A stretch of DNA of 64,000 nucleotides from a bacterium (GTDB lineage: Bacteria; Moduliflexota; Moduliflexia; Moduliflexales; JAUQPW01), in NCBI GenBank assembly GCA_030550175.1, contig JAUQPW010000002.1, forward strand, positions 64,407 to 128,406. The letters are read 5' to 3'. Below the pieces are notes generated by a model. It ran no database searches, had not been told where the DNA came from, and saw nothing but the letters and a program-made list of their open reading frames with translations. Numbering within the stretch: the stretch's first letter is position 1; every line of letters begins with the position of its first letter. The position numbers and the translations under genes were made by a program. This document shows positions 42,517-51,588 of this stretch, in pieces.

Positions 42517-43971
42517 TCATGGGTAGTTTTCTACTTTTCCATCCAGATTCACTGCCCATGGCTGCATGGCCGTCCCTCCCACGGTCATTTCTGAAATCTT
42601 CACCGTAGGCAATCCCACACCTACGGGTTTTGATTGACCGTTTTTTCCACAGGTACCGATTCCGGTATCAAACTCCAAATCATTCCCTACCATGGTGACT
42701 CGGGTCAGAACCTCCGGGCCGTTTCCGATGAGGGTAGCCCCTCGAACCGGTCTGGTAATATGACCTCCTTCAATGAGATACCCTTCGCTTACTTGAAAGA
42801 CAAAGTTTCCCGAGGTAATATCCACCTGACCTCCTCCCAGGGTTTTGGCATAAAATCCCTTCTGAACGGATCGAATGATATCTTCCGGATCATCTTCTCC
42901 GGCTATCATGAAGGTATTGGTCATGCGAGGCATGGGGATATGACGGAAGGATTCCCGGCGTCCGTTTCCGGTTAATGGGTGTTTCATCAAACCGGCATTT
43001 AACCTGTCGTACATATAATCTTTTAAAATACCTTTTTCAATAAGAACCTTTCTTTGTCCGGGTATACCTTCATCGTCAATATGGATACTCCCGCGTTTTC
43101 CGGCCAGGGTTGCATCGTCCACCACCGTGCAGAGTTCAGAGGCCACTTTTTGACCGATTTTACCGGTATAGAACGAGGTTTTCTTTCTGATGAAATCACC
43201 CTCCAATCCGTGTCCAACCGCTTCATGTAACAGAACTCCGCTCCACCCGTGATTTAGGACAACCGTTTGAATCCCGGCCGGTGCCTCTGCAGCGGTCAGT
43301 TGCATGATCGCCTGGCGGGCTGCCTCCCGTGCAACGGTTTCCGGGGTAAACGTGGTATAGAAATCAAATCCAACCAGGCCCCCTCCCCCGTAGTAGCCCC
43401 GCTGCCGAATGCCCTTATCTTCGGCCAGAGCCGTTACATTCAGGCGACAGATGGTTTGTTTATCCTCGGCCCAAAGCCCATCGGAGTTGACAATGATAAG
43501 GTCTTTGGTAATATCTACAAAGCTGGCCATGACCTGAATAATACGTAGATCATAGGCCTTTGCAGTGGTATTGGCGCGCCAGAGAAGATCCGATTTCTTT
43601 TTTACCTCGACTGCATCCGGGGGAATCCTAACCAAATAGTAGGAAGGTCCTTCGTGCTGGATTTTTGAAACATTCACAGGTCCTATATCCCGCTTCGGCG
43701 AATCGGCAATGAGGGCAGCCGTCTTGGCCGCTTTTTCCAGATTCTCATAGGAAAAATCATCGGAATAGGCATATCCTGTTTTCTCTCCAGCTATCACCCG
43801 AATCCCTACCCCCTGAATGACCCCACTGCTATCTTCTTTGATCTTATCCTCTTCTAAAGCAATGGTATTCAAAACAGTGTGTTCTATGTAGATTTCCGCG
43901 AAGTTTCCACCTCTGGAAAGGGCTATCCCTAGTAACTTTTCTAAAATCGTCTGGGGTAATTTATATTCCAT
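42517..43971 (-). CDS. tldD: TldD family metalloprotease, catalytic subunit
   Basis: A 484-aa subunit of the TldD/E protease. The zinc motif HEAVGHGLEGD (H-E-x3-H) lies near residue 250. Other family segments are GVGIRVIAGEKTGYAYSDDF, GSIHIDDEGIPGQRKVLIEKG and SGNFVFQVSEGYLIEGG. Length is normal. First gene of the tldD-pmbA pair. Confidence 0.95.
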   Translation of the reverse strand: MEYKLPQTILEKLLGIALSRGGNFAEIYIEHTVLNTIALEEDKIKEDSSGVIQGVGIRVIAGEKTGYAYSDDFSYENLEKAAKTAALIADSPKRDIGPVNVSKIQHEGPSYYLVRIPPDAVEVKKKSDLLWRANTTAKAYDLRIIQVMASFVDITKDLIIVNSDGLWAEDKQTICRLNVTALAEDKGIRQRGYYGGGGLVGFDFYTTFTPETVAREAARQAIMQLTAAEAPAGIQTVVLNHGWSGVLLHEAVGHGLEGDFIRKKTSFYTGKIGQKVASELCTVVDDATLAGKRGSIHIDDEGIPGQRKVLIEKGILKDYMYDRLNAGLMKHPLTGNGRRESFRHIPMPRMTNTFMIAGEDDPEDIIRSVQKGFYAKTLGGGQVDITSGNFVFQVSEGYLIEGGHITRPVRGATLIGNGPEVLTRVTMVGNDLEFDTGIGTCGKNGQSKPVGVGLPTVKISEMTVGGTAMQPWAVNLDGKVENYP

Positions 43972-44268
43972 GGTATCCTCCTTTTTTAGGATGCAGAAGT
44001 GCTATTATATTATATTACCTCATAGGGGCGGGTGCTATGGATTTCATAAATTCCAGTATCTGGATAAAGCCTGAGATTTTTCTTGAAAGGCAGAGAATCC
44101 TTTGATAAACTGAAAATAAAATTCCGGCCTTGGATCCCTAGTAGAAAGGATACATAAATCTGCTCTCTTACGGAGGGAAAAAGATCTTTACGGAAAATAT
44201 CTTATATTCATTCCAGGTGGAAAGGTTCCATAAAACTGCATCCCGTTCCGCCCTGGGGAGGAACCGTA
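43972..44268. other. Divergent intergenic region tldD / ferritin-like gene
   Basis: About 300 nt without a gene, AT-rich near 43995-44030. Both flanking genes are transcribed away from it, so promoters for each must lie here. No repeat element recognised. Confidence 0.35.
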
Positions 44269-44697
44269 TTGTTTATGGCTTACTTCGATTTGAAAATGAT
44301 CTTAGATGGGTTTGTGGAAACCTATTTAGAAGAACAGCGCATGATTTCACAATTGAAGGAGCATGCCCGGGAGATCCGGTATGATTTTCTCCGCAAAAAG
44401 GCAGAAAAAATCGTAGAAGAAGATCTCATCCACGCGAAATTCCTGGAAGAAAAAATCAAGGAGAGCGGTGGATCTTTACCTGCTGCGCCGGCAGTTATGA
44501 TAAGAGGTGGTTTTTTACGGGATAAACTGGCCTGGGATCTCAGGGATAAGCAGATATTAGAGGCCCGGTATATTGAGCTGGCTAACCGGATCATAGATGA
44601 ACAGGAAGAGTTGGGGAAGGCCTTACGGAAAATAGCAAAGGAGGAAAAGGAGCATGAATCTTTGTTGATGGAGATACTCATGAAGATAAACCCCTAA
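44269..44697 (+). CDS. Ferritin-like superfamily protein
   Basis: A 142-aa (or 140-aa) four-helix protein. Glutamates and histidines are placed in the ferritin/rubrerythrin pattern: E near residue 22 (YLEEQR), EEDLIHAKFLEE (E-x-x-H), a central E in LEARYIE, and the final EEKEHESLLME (E-x-x-H). This would form a di-iron site, though the exact ligand set is uncertain. A TTG at 44269 has GGGGAGG with ideal 7-nt spacing; an ATG at 44275 is the alternative with 13-nt spacing. Close to Rv-type 'ferritin-like' proteins of unknown function. Its terminator overlaps its 3' end. Confidence 0.6.
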   Translation: MFMAYFDLKMILDGFVETYLEEQRMISQLKEHAREIRYDFLRKKAEKIVEEDLIHAKFLEEKIKESGGSLPAAPAVMIRGGFLRDKLAWDLRDKQILEARYIELANRIIDEQEELGKALRKIAKEEKEHESLLMEILMKINP

Positions 44698-44725
44698 CCG
44701 ATCTGGGGTTTATCAGAAATTTTTT
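44685..44725 (+). terminator. Intrinsic terminator of the ferritin-like gene
   Basis: GATAAACCCC (44685-44694) pairs perfectly with GGGGTTTATC (44705-44714) around a 10-nt loop containing the stop codon, followed by AGAAATTTTTT. The last codons of the gene form the left arm. Confidence 0.85.
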
Positions 44726-44842
44726 CCTGCCGGTTTGACACTTTTTTCTTGCCAGTTTGACCAGGTTTCGCCTAAGATATCCTCAAATCCTTTCAGTACC
44801 TTGAATTTTCCTGAACTCACTTCCTAAAAAGGAGAAGAGGTT

Positions 44843-45721
44843 ATGAAAATGACTGGACCCGCCGCTATCATGAGTAAAGTTATCGAAGAAACCCTTTCCC
44901 CAAAAGAAGATGAAGAAGAGAAGATCGGTTATATTCGTCCCTCCTCCCTGGCCAAGGGTTGTGTGCTGTATGTGGCAATGGAATTGTTGAAGATGCCTAA
45001 GGAAGAGATCGACACCCGGGTCAAACGGATTTTAGAGGCTGGAACTTCGGGTCACCTTCGGATCGCCAGGTATTTCTCTAAAATAACCGTTGCCAAAGAA
45101 TTACCTTTTATCGATGAAGAATACCGTATCAAGGGCCAATGCGATGCACTTATTTACATTTCGCCGGATTTAGATGTGGAACAGAGCGGATTTTATGTGG
45201 TGGAAATTAAAACGACCAGTTCCGCCGAATTTGATAGAATTAAGGAGGCCGGACAGCCCAAAGAAGAACATGTCCTGCAATGTCTGATTTATATCTGGGG
45301 ACTTACACGCTATTATAAATCGATTCCGATCCGGGGAGGTATTATCTATTATGAAAACCGGGATACGCTGGATTATCACCTGTTTAACGTGGAGTACGAT
45401 GAGAGTCGGTTACTTCCTCTTTTGACCCAGGTCAAAGCGATGCTACCGGATTTAATCATTGAAGGAAAACTTCCCATGGATGCCCATCTTCCCCTGGATC
45501 ACTGGGGGCATGAGTATTGCCCTTATCTTTCTATCTGTGAAGTCGGTCAGGAAGCCATGAAACTCAAGAAAGAGAAAAAGCCGGAAATTCCAGATCGGGT
45601 TCTGGCCGAGATCATCGGAATGCGGATTGTAAAAAAACAGCGTGCTAAGGAAGAAAAGGCTAAATCCCGTAAGACCCCTCGAACATTGGAAGAATTATCC
45701 TCTGAGTTTAACTGGGAGTAA
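44843..45721 (+). CDS. PD-(D/E)XK superfamily nuclease (RecB/Cas4-like)
   Basis: A 292-aa protein with the core nuclease motifs: a GHLRIARYF region (motif with His), IKGQCDALIYI (Asp), and FYVVEIKTTSS (E-x-K), then a helix ending in VLQCLIYIWGLTRYY. Cysteines at GCVLY near residue 40 and in CPYLSIC near 233-239 could hold an Fe-S cluster as in Cas4/AddB-like nucleases, although only three suitably placed cysteines are evident. The C-terminal 40 residues are Lys/Glu-rich. The nearest genes (prmC, exonuclease-WYL) are 100 nt or more away. A role in DNA repair or phage-like exonuclease action is possible. Confidence 0.75.
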   Translation: MKMTGPAAIMSKVIEETLSPKEDEEEKIGYIRPSSLAKGCVLYVAMELLKMPKEEIDTRVKRILEAGTSGHLRIARYFSKITVAKELPFIDEEYRIKGQCDALIYISPDLDVEQSGFYVVEIKTTSSAEFDRIKEAGQPKEEHVLQCLIYIWGLTRYYKSIPIRGGIIYYENRDTLDYHLFNVEYDESRLLPLLTQVKAMLPDLIIEGKLPMDAHLPLDHWGHEYCPYLSICEVGQEAMKLKKEKKPEIPDRVLAEIIGMRIVKKQRAKEEKAKSRKTPRTLEELSSEFNWE

Positions 45722-45838
45722 TAAGGGGAGGTAGACAAAAAGTTACCTGGAGTTGGATTGGTTTTCCTTGCTTTTTGGTGGTAATTTAAATAAGATAATC
45801 CTTAAGGAAGCAGATGAGAAAGGTAGGATGTGTAGGAA

Positions 45839-46828
45839 ATGGCAGATGAAAAAACGAAAAAGCAGTGGACAATTCTAGAACTTATTCAATGGACCACCCA
45901 TTACTTCCAGAACAAAGGTATTCAAAGCCCCCGCTTAACTGCCGAGCTTTTATTAGCTTATACCTTAGGGGTTGAGCGTATCTCTCTTTATACCCACTAT
46001 GATAAGCCTTTAAATTCCAGGGAATTAGCCGCATTTAAAGAAAATATTCAACGTCGGATCCGGAGAGAGCCCACTCAATACATTACCGGTAAACAGGAAT
46101 TTTGGTCTATGACCTTCAAAGTCACTCCGGATGTCTTAATTCCACGTCCTGAAACCGAATTACTCGTTGAAACAGCTTTGAGGCTTTTTAAGCAACCGGC
46201 TCAGACGGCAGATCCGTTGTCCGGCTCCCTCACCCTGGCCGATATAGGGACCGGCAGTGGTAATATTGCTATTGCCCTCGCAAAGGAATTGAAAAATTGT
46301 GTGATCTATGCCTCTGATATTTCTGAAAAAGCCCTGGAGGTTGCCCGATACAATGCAAAGAACCTTTTAGAAAATCCCGATCAGATTATCTTTCTGAAGG
46401 GAGATCTCTTACAACCCTTTGAAAAACCCGACTCGAGTCAGGTCGAAGGGCTGGGGACACGATCCCCGTACAGGGAAGGGACTGGTTCTTCCAACAAGCT
46501 GAAATTTAACGGAATTCTCTGTAATCCCCCCTATATCTCAGAAAAAGATTATGCCGGATTAGCCCCGGAGGTAGGTCAGTATGAACCGAAGATAGCTTTG
46601 TTGGGAGGAAAAGACGGATTATCCTATTATCGTCGACTCCTTTCTACCTCGGTAGGATATCTCTTTACGCAGGGGTATCTGATTCTAGAAATAGGATTTG
46701 GTCAGAAAGAAGCCGTCCAGAAAATGATAGAGCGTACACCTGGGTTAACTTTGCAGGAAGTCGTAAAAGATTATGCCGGTATAGATCGGGTTGTTGTGGC
46801 TCGTAGGGTGGACGATGCCCGACCATGA
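45839..46828 (+). CDS. prmC: Release-factor glutamine methyltransferase
   Basis: A 329-aa enzyme that methylates the GGQ glutamine of peptide release factors using S-adenosylmethionine. The N-terminal helical domain is followed by REPTQYITGKQEFW, LIPRPETE, the SAM motif ADIGTGSGNIAIALA and the catalytic NPPY (229-232). An extra segment of about 25 residues (196-221, rich in Gly, Ser, Arg) precedes the NPPY strand and is not expected in the family; the DNA there contains a GACTCGAGTC palindrome. The protein is about 40 residues longer than typical PrmC. The next gene's start lies 11 nt after its stop. Confidence 0.9.
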   Translation: MADEKTKKQWTILELIQWTTHYFQNKGIQSPRLTAELLLAYTLGVERISLYTHYDKPLNSRELAAFKENIQRRIRREPTQYITGKQEFWSMTFKVTPDVLIPRPETELLVETALRLFKQPAQTADPLSGSLTLADIGTGSGNIAIALAKELKNCVIYASDISEKALEVARYNAKNLLENPDQIIFLKGDLLQPFEKPDSSQVEGLGTRSPYREGTGSSNKLKFNGILCNPPYISEKDYAGLAPEVGQYEPKIALLGGKDGLSYYRRLLSTSVGYLFTQGYLILEIGFGQKEAVQKMIERTPGLTLQEVVKDYAGIDRVVVARRVDDARP

Positions 46829-46838
46829 AAGGGGAAAC

Positions 46839-47732
46839 ATGAGATCCACAAACTATTCTAAAGGTCACGAAAAGCTCGAGGATATAACTTTCGTTATATT
46901 TGACTTTGAGACCACAGGTCTTTACCCCTTACAAGGAGATAAGATCTGTGAAATCGGGGCGGTTAAAACCATCGGTATGAAGACGGTGGATCAGTTTAGT
47001 CAACTGGTGAATCCGCTCCGCCCCATTCCCCAAGAAGCTTCCAAATTTAACGGTATTACAGACGCTGTGGTTCGAAAGGCTCCGGTTCTTGAGGAAGTTT
47101 TTCCCAAATTTCTGGATTTTATCGATCCCGATGCAGTTTTGGTTGCCCATAATGTGCCGGTAGATCTCAGTTTTTTCATTGCAGCTTTGCAGGAACTGGA
47201 GTTGAAACCCCTCAAAAATCTCGTCATCGATACGCTGTATCTTTCCAGAAAACTCTACCCGCATTATCGACATCATAATCTGGATGAGCTGAGGTATCGA
47301 TTTAAGCTGGGTTATTCAAATGTCCACCGTGGACTTGGAGATGCTCTGGCTACCCGGGACCTTCTCTGGATTTTATTAGACGATGTCATGGACATGGGAG
47401 ATGATACGTTTCAAGGAGTTCTCCGATTTCACGGCCTTCCCTATCGGTTTCCCAAAATCAGGGATATGGTAGCCCACCTGTATTCCTCAGATCTCGCGGA
47501 AAAGCTGGAAACAGCCATGCTGAGTCATCGGGCTCTGCTCCTGGAATATATTTCTCCAGATCAGAGTACTTCCCGTCTGGTCGATCCCTATTTCCTTTTA
47601 CAGCTGGGTAAGCACTGTTATTTGAGAGCTTATTGTCATCTCCGGGGTAAAATGAGTACTTTTCGATTAGATCGGATTTTGAAAATGGAGCTGACCGATG
47701 TCATCTATACCAAGGATCTAAGCTTATATTAA
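46839..47732 (+). CDS. DEDDh exonuclease fused to a WYL-like domain
   Basis: A 297-aa protein. Residues about 10-180 are a DnaQ-type 3'-5' exonuclease with D-x-E in VIFDFETTG, AHNVPVDLSFF and HRGLGDALATRDLL, giving the D-E-D-H-D set. Residues about 215-297 read like a WYL domain, with LLLEYISPDQSTSRLVDPY then HCYLRAYCHLRGKMSTFRLDRI, matching the V-x-P...W/C-Y-L-x-A-Y...R-x-F-R-L-D-R-I pattern. WYL domains sense nucleic-acid ligands and regulate CRISPR and stress genes. The ATG at 46839 has AAAGGGG ahead of it. An unusual fusion; the function of the pair is inferred. Confidence 0.8.
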   Translation: MRSTNYSKGHEKLEDITFVIFDFETTGLYPLQGDKICEIGAVKTIGMKTVDQFSQLVNPLRPIPQEASKFNGITDAVVRKAPVLEEVFPKFLDFIDPDAVLVAHNVPVDLSFFIAALQELELKPLKNLVIDTLYLSRKLYPHYRHHNLDELRYRFKLGYSNVHRGLGDALATRDLLWILLDDVMDMGDDTFQGVLRFHGLPYRFPKIRDMVAHLYSSDLAEKLETAMLSHRALLLEYISPDQSTSRLVDPYFLLQLGKHCYLRAYCHLRGKMSTFRLDRILKMELTDVIYTKDLSLY

Positions 47733-47737
47733 CGTGT

Positions 47738-47803
47738 AGTCCGTTGTCTTCTGCCGGGGAGCTGATTATCCATTTATCCCAGGCAGCGGACAACGGACAA
47801 CAG
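47738..47803. repeat. Spacer palindrome built from a CGGACAA tandem word
   Basis: The left arm AGTCCGTTGTCTTCTGCC faces the right arm GGCAGCGGACAACGGACAAC, with an AT-rich loop. The repeated word CGGACAA occurs twice in the right arm. Similar words occur near 12841, 16677, 16925 and 28425. Confidence 0.65.
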
Positions 47804-47804
47804 T

Positions 47805-49136
47805 ATGGATAAAATTCTGATCAGGGGTGGTAAATCTTTAAAAGGGGTTGTAGAACCCAGTGGGGCGAAAAATTCAGCGTTACCCATCCTGGCCGCCACT
47901 TTACTGGCCGAAGGAGAAAGTTGTATAAGAAATATCCCCCGGTTGCGAGATATCGATACCTTCACTTATTTGTTAAAACACCTGGGAGCCCAGGTTACCT
48001 ATCGGGAGGTCGAGGCCGGTTCGGAAACCCAGACTCCTTGGGGAGATCATCGTGACCCAGAGAGGAGATCCCCCTTGCCCTTACTTTACGTGGTTACAGA
48101 TTCTGTAAATAACTTTGAAGCCCCATACGATTTGGTGCGAACCATGCGGGCTTCGGTTTTGGTGCTGGGGCCTCTGCTGGCCAGATTCGGAAGAGCCCGG
48201 GTTTCTTTACCGGGAGGGTGTGCCATTGGAGCCCGTCCTATTAATCTTCACCTCGAAGGGTTAAAACAACTCGGCGCAGAAATTACCTTACAACATGGTT
48301 ATGTAGAGGCTAAAGCCGGTCGATTAAAGGGTACCGATATCTATTTAGACCTTCCGACGGTTACCGGAACAGAGAATATCATGATGGCGGCAACTCTGGC
48401 AAAGGGTCGAACGGTACTTCAAAATGCAGCCAGAGAGCCTGAGGTGGTAGACCTGGCAGAGGCTTTAAATAAAATGGGAGCTCGTATCTCAGGAGCCGGT
48501 ACCCAAACCCTTGAAATAGAAGGTGTACCACATCTTACCCGTTTGGATCATACCATCATGCCGGATCGTATCGAGACGGGAACGTTTTTAGTGGCTGCGG
48601 CCATTACCAACGGAGACATTGTAATTAAAAATTGCCGTCCTGAAGACCTCTCGGCTGTTATTGCCAAGCTTCAAGAAGCCGGGGTTTCCATCGATCAGCC
48701 CGGTCCAACCTCCTTGAGGGTAAAGCGGGACGGTGAAATTAAAGCTGTTAATGTTAAAACTCAGCCCTATCCGGGATTTCCTACGGATATGCAGGCTCAG
48801 ATCATGGCTCTTATGTGCCTCGCCAAGGGTTCCAGTGTGATTACCGAAACCATTTTTGAAAATCGGTTCATGCACGTCCTGGAATTACTTCGTATGGGTG
48901 CACAGATTCAAATCACAGGGAATACCGCCGTGGTAACCGGAGTTCCAAAGCTGAGCGGCGCCCCGGTAATGGCCACCGACCTCAGGGCCAGTGCTTCTCT
49001 GGTCCTAGCCGGACTCGCTGCCGAAGGGGAAACCCTTATCTCTCGAGTTTATCACTTAGACCGAGGATACGAACAGATCGAAGAAAAACTCTCCAGATTG
49101 GGAGCAGATATAAGCCGAATAAAAGATAAAGGATAG
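47805..49136 (+). CDS. murA: UDP-N-acetylglucosamine 1-carboxyvinyltransferase
   Basis: A 443-aa enzyme catalysing the first committed step of peptidoglycan synthesis. Motifs: K22-N23 in [26 protein letters not shown], and the fosfomycin-reactive C139 in [26 protein letters not shown] and [12 protein letters not shown] lie near the end. The protein is about 25 residues longer than usual because of a segment at residues 71-92 (Glu/Asp/Arg/Pro-rich) between strands of the first domain, where family members have a short turn. The rest aligns without gaps as far as can be judged. Confidence 0.95.
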   Translation: MDKILIRGGKSLKGVVEPSGAKNSALPILAATLLAEGESCIRNIPRLRDIDTFTYLLKHLGAQVTYREVEAGSETQTPWGDHRDPERRSPLPLLYVVTDSVNNFEAPYDLVRTMRASVLVLGPLLARFGRARVSLPGGCAIGARPINLHLEGLKQLGAEITLQHGYVEAKAGRLKGTDIYLDLPTVTGTENIMMAATLAKGRTVLQNAAREPEVVDLAEALNKMGARISGAGTQTLEIEGVPHLTRLDHTIMPDRIETGTFLVAAAITNGDIVIKNCRPEDLSAVIAKLQEAGVSIDQPGPTSLRVKRDGEIKAVNVKTQPYPGFPTDMQAQIMALMCLAKGSSVITETIFENRFMHVLELLRMGAQIQITGNTAVVTGVPKLSGAPVMATDLRASASLVLAGLAAEGETLISRVYHLDRGYEQIEEKLSRLGADISRIKDKG

Positions 49137-49227
49137 AAAAGAAAGCCTGGAGGGTGAAAATAGCCCTGTTATTTATCCCAACCTTGAGTATTCCTTAGGC
49201 TGAAGAGATAGGATATATCTGGTTATA

Positions 49228-49322
49228 AGGTGTTCGAGACTGGAGTCTGGCGAAAATGTAGAAACGAATCGATGAGCAAGGTATTTTAAAAACCCTATAA
49301 AATTCGCCAGAATCCAGTTCTT
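49228..49322. repeat. Long imperfect inverted repeat between murA and the PQQ dehydrogenase
   Basis: GAGACTGGAGTCTGGCGAAAATG on the left and AATTCGCCAGAATCCAGTTCT on the right, about 50 nt apart. The genes converge on it, so it may end both transcripts, but neither arm is followed by a U-tract. Confidence 0.55.
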
Positions 49323-49348
49323 AAGTTATTTTCCCATTTATATGCCTA

Positions 49349-51115
49349 TCAACGCATTACGGCAGGCAGTCGAAACACCAGAAGCATGGAACCTCTACCT
49401 TCCTTCTGGTCTACGGGTGGGATGCTTTCAGGGGTTAACGGTGCTGAGAATTGTGCGAGTATGTTACTACCGGTGGGTATCGCCAGATATTGCACCCCAT
49501 CGACTGCGTAGGTCATCGGAAAACCACCAATTGCAGAGTTAAGGGGTAGCTCCCATAGTACTGTGCCACTCTCGGCGTCTAGTGCAAAAACTCGCCGACC
49601 TGCATCACCGCCGATTACCAGTCCCCCATCGGTGGTCAAAAGCCCGCTGCTGATAATTGCCCGCCGTTCATGCCGCCATTTCGTCTGGCCTGTGGTCACA
49701 TCAATTGCTTCGATACGGCCTACCATACCGTTATTATCCGGCGCATGGCGTGGCTTAAAACGTCCTCGACCATAATCTTCACCTGGTGTTGGAGGTTGTT
49801 CGACAACCTTATAATCATTGCACATATTGGCAAGGGGTACGTATAGAGTCTGAGTGCCAGGATGGTAAGCAGTTGCCTGCCATATCTTACCGCCGTAGAG
49901 AGAGGGACATACGAAGTACTCAATGTCGAGTTCCCTAGGCTTAGCCTTTTGGTTCAGGGTTACGGCACCTGTCTTGGAGTCGATTTCGGAGATAATGTTT
50001 TGATAAACTGTTGGGGTACTCCACAAGTACTTGCCGATTTTACGATCCAGTGCCCACACGACTCCTGTTTTACCCACAGTGAGAAGAATGTTCTGATTAT
50101 TGCCATCATGGTTGATATCGACCAGTACCCGCTCGAATGCATGATCCAGGTTCCAATTGTCACTGGGTAAGTGCTGAAAATACCATAGAATTTTACCGGT
50201 GTCTGGATCTAAAGCCAGTGTGGAATTGGTGTAGAGCATTGCAGCCTCCTGGGTGCCTCGTGCCAGCTCTGAATGAGGGATTGGCGGTGCGGTGCCCCAG
50301 AAGATGAGGTTGAGTTTCGGATCATAAGCACCGGTATTCCAGGCCGAACCGCCCAGGCGACCTTCCATCGGTATGCCATTCCAGGTCTTGCCGGCAGGAT
50401 CATCGGCCTGTGCAAGGGTATGGGTGCGCCATAACTCCTTACCAGTTTCAGCATCGTGTGCGGTGATGAAACAACCACCACGGGTATCCGGTGTGGTGCA
50501 CCCGGACATACCGGTTATGATCTTGCCTTTAACCGCTAAAGGTCCACCAGTATAACTGTAACCGACTCTATAATCGGCTACTTCAACGTTCCATACAACC
50601 TTGCCACTACGTGCATCCAAGGCAATAAGACGCGCATCACCAGTGGCAAGATAGACCTTGTCGTTGTACAGAGCGATAGCATTCCGTGAGCGAAGGAGCT
50701 GGCGTTTAACGTAACTGCCCTTGAGTTCCGGCAAGGAGTGCCGATATTCCCAGATCAGGTTACCGTTGGTAGCATCCAACGCATGGACTACGTTGTTCGA
50801 TTGGGCCAAATACATGATACCATTGTTTACCAGCGGCGCCGCTTCTTGATTTCCGGGTTCTTGGGTCCAAGCCCAGGCAAGCACCAGGTTGCGAACGTTT
50901 TCGGTATTGATTTGTTTAAGTGGACTGTGCCCCCAACTGTTGTATGTCCGTCGCCACATCAACCAATCATTCGGATTGGGATTTTCCAATACATTATCCG
51001 TAACCGGGGTGAAGTTCGGGATCTTTACTTTCTCTTCTGTAACAGCCTTTGTATGGCTCATATACAGAACTGTAATTGTTACAATCCCTACCATCAGTAA
51101 GCGTCGTATCATCAT
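49349..51115 (-). CDS. PQQ-dependent alcohol dehydrogenase-type quinoprotein
   Basis: A 588-aa periplasmic eight-bladed propeller with a signal peptide ending near HTKA. Several tryptophan-docking motifs are visible (AHDAETGKELW, ALDPDTGKILW, ALDRKIGKYLW). The active-site metal ligand region GGSAWNTGAYDP and the W-x-L-D-H region are present. The residue aligned with the catalytic Asp of methanol dehydrogenases is Asn (SDNWNLDHAFER, codon AAC), while the Asp two residues later, which binds lanthanide in XoxF, is kept. Adjacent-cysteine disulfide of classical enzymes is not seen (GCTTPDTRGGC instead). No cytochrome partner or PQQ synthesis gene is adjacent. Confidence 0.85.
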   Translation of the reverse strand: MMIRRLLMVGIVTITVLYMSHTKAVTEEKVKIPNFTPVTDNVLENPNPNDWLMWRRTYNSWGHSPLKQINTENVRNLVLAWAWTQEPGNQEAAPLVNNGIMYLAQSNNVVHALDATNGNLIWEYRHSLPELKGSYVKRQLLRSRNAIALYNDKVYLATGDARLIALDARSGKVVWNVEVADYRVGYSYTGGPLAVKGKIITGMSGCTTPDTRGGCFITAHDAETGKELWRTHTLAQADDPAGKTWNGIPMEGRLGGSAWNTGAYDPKLNLIFWGTAPPIPHSELARGTQEAAMLYTNSTLALDPDTGKILWYFQHLPSDNWNLDHAFERVLVDINHDGNNQNILLTVGKTGVVWALDRKIGKYLWSTPTVYQNIISEIDSKTGAVTLNQKAKPRELDIEYFVCPSLYGGKIWQATAYHPGTQTLYVPLANMCNDYKVVEQPPTPGEDYGRGRFKPRHAPDNNGMVGRIEAIDVTTGQTKWRHERRAIISSGLLTTDGGLVIGGDAGRRVFALDAESGTVLWELPLNSAIGGFPMTYAVDGVQYLAIPTGSNILAQFSAPLTPESIPPVDQKEGRGSMLLVFRLPAVMR

Positions 51116-51588
51116 GATCTTTACCTCCCTCTTAATTTTAAAGGTTAAGGCTAAAACCTTTCCTTATGGTAAACTTTCCAACCGTTCTTCTCTAAGAGTA
51201 ATAGCCGATACTCTTCTTTTATGTTCCCCACCTCCAGGCCCATGGAAAGGAGAAACCAGAAAGCGGGGGTTACTTTAAATGCTTCATCAATATCCTAATC
51301 CGGGCTTATTAATGGAATATTAAAGAAGAGTTAAGATTGTGTTGAGATTTTCGTTGAAATTTCTCGTGGGTAGTAACAATCGTGTTTAGATCGTACCGGC
51401 TCGGCGTGTATGCTCCCCTCCCACCTGTGGTTCGACGTAACTTACCACAGATGGAAGAGGGATGTAGGGGTAAGGGCAGAAGGGTTGTTAAAATTTAACT
51501 TTACAATGTTCTAGCTTGATAGAGGGGAAGTATAATTTCCTTTCCCTGATTATTCGGCAATTGCTCAATGTCGGTTTATCCTTCCCCT
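51116..51588 (-). other. Intergenic region upstream of the PQQ dehydrogenase
   Basis: 473 nt without a gene or recognisable repeat. It should contain the promoter of the PQQ dehydrogenase; none stood out clearly. Confidence 0.35.
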
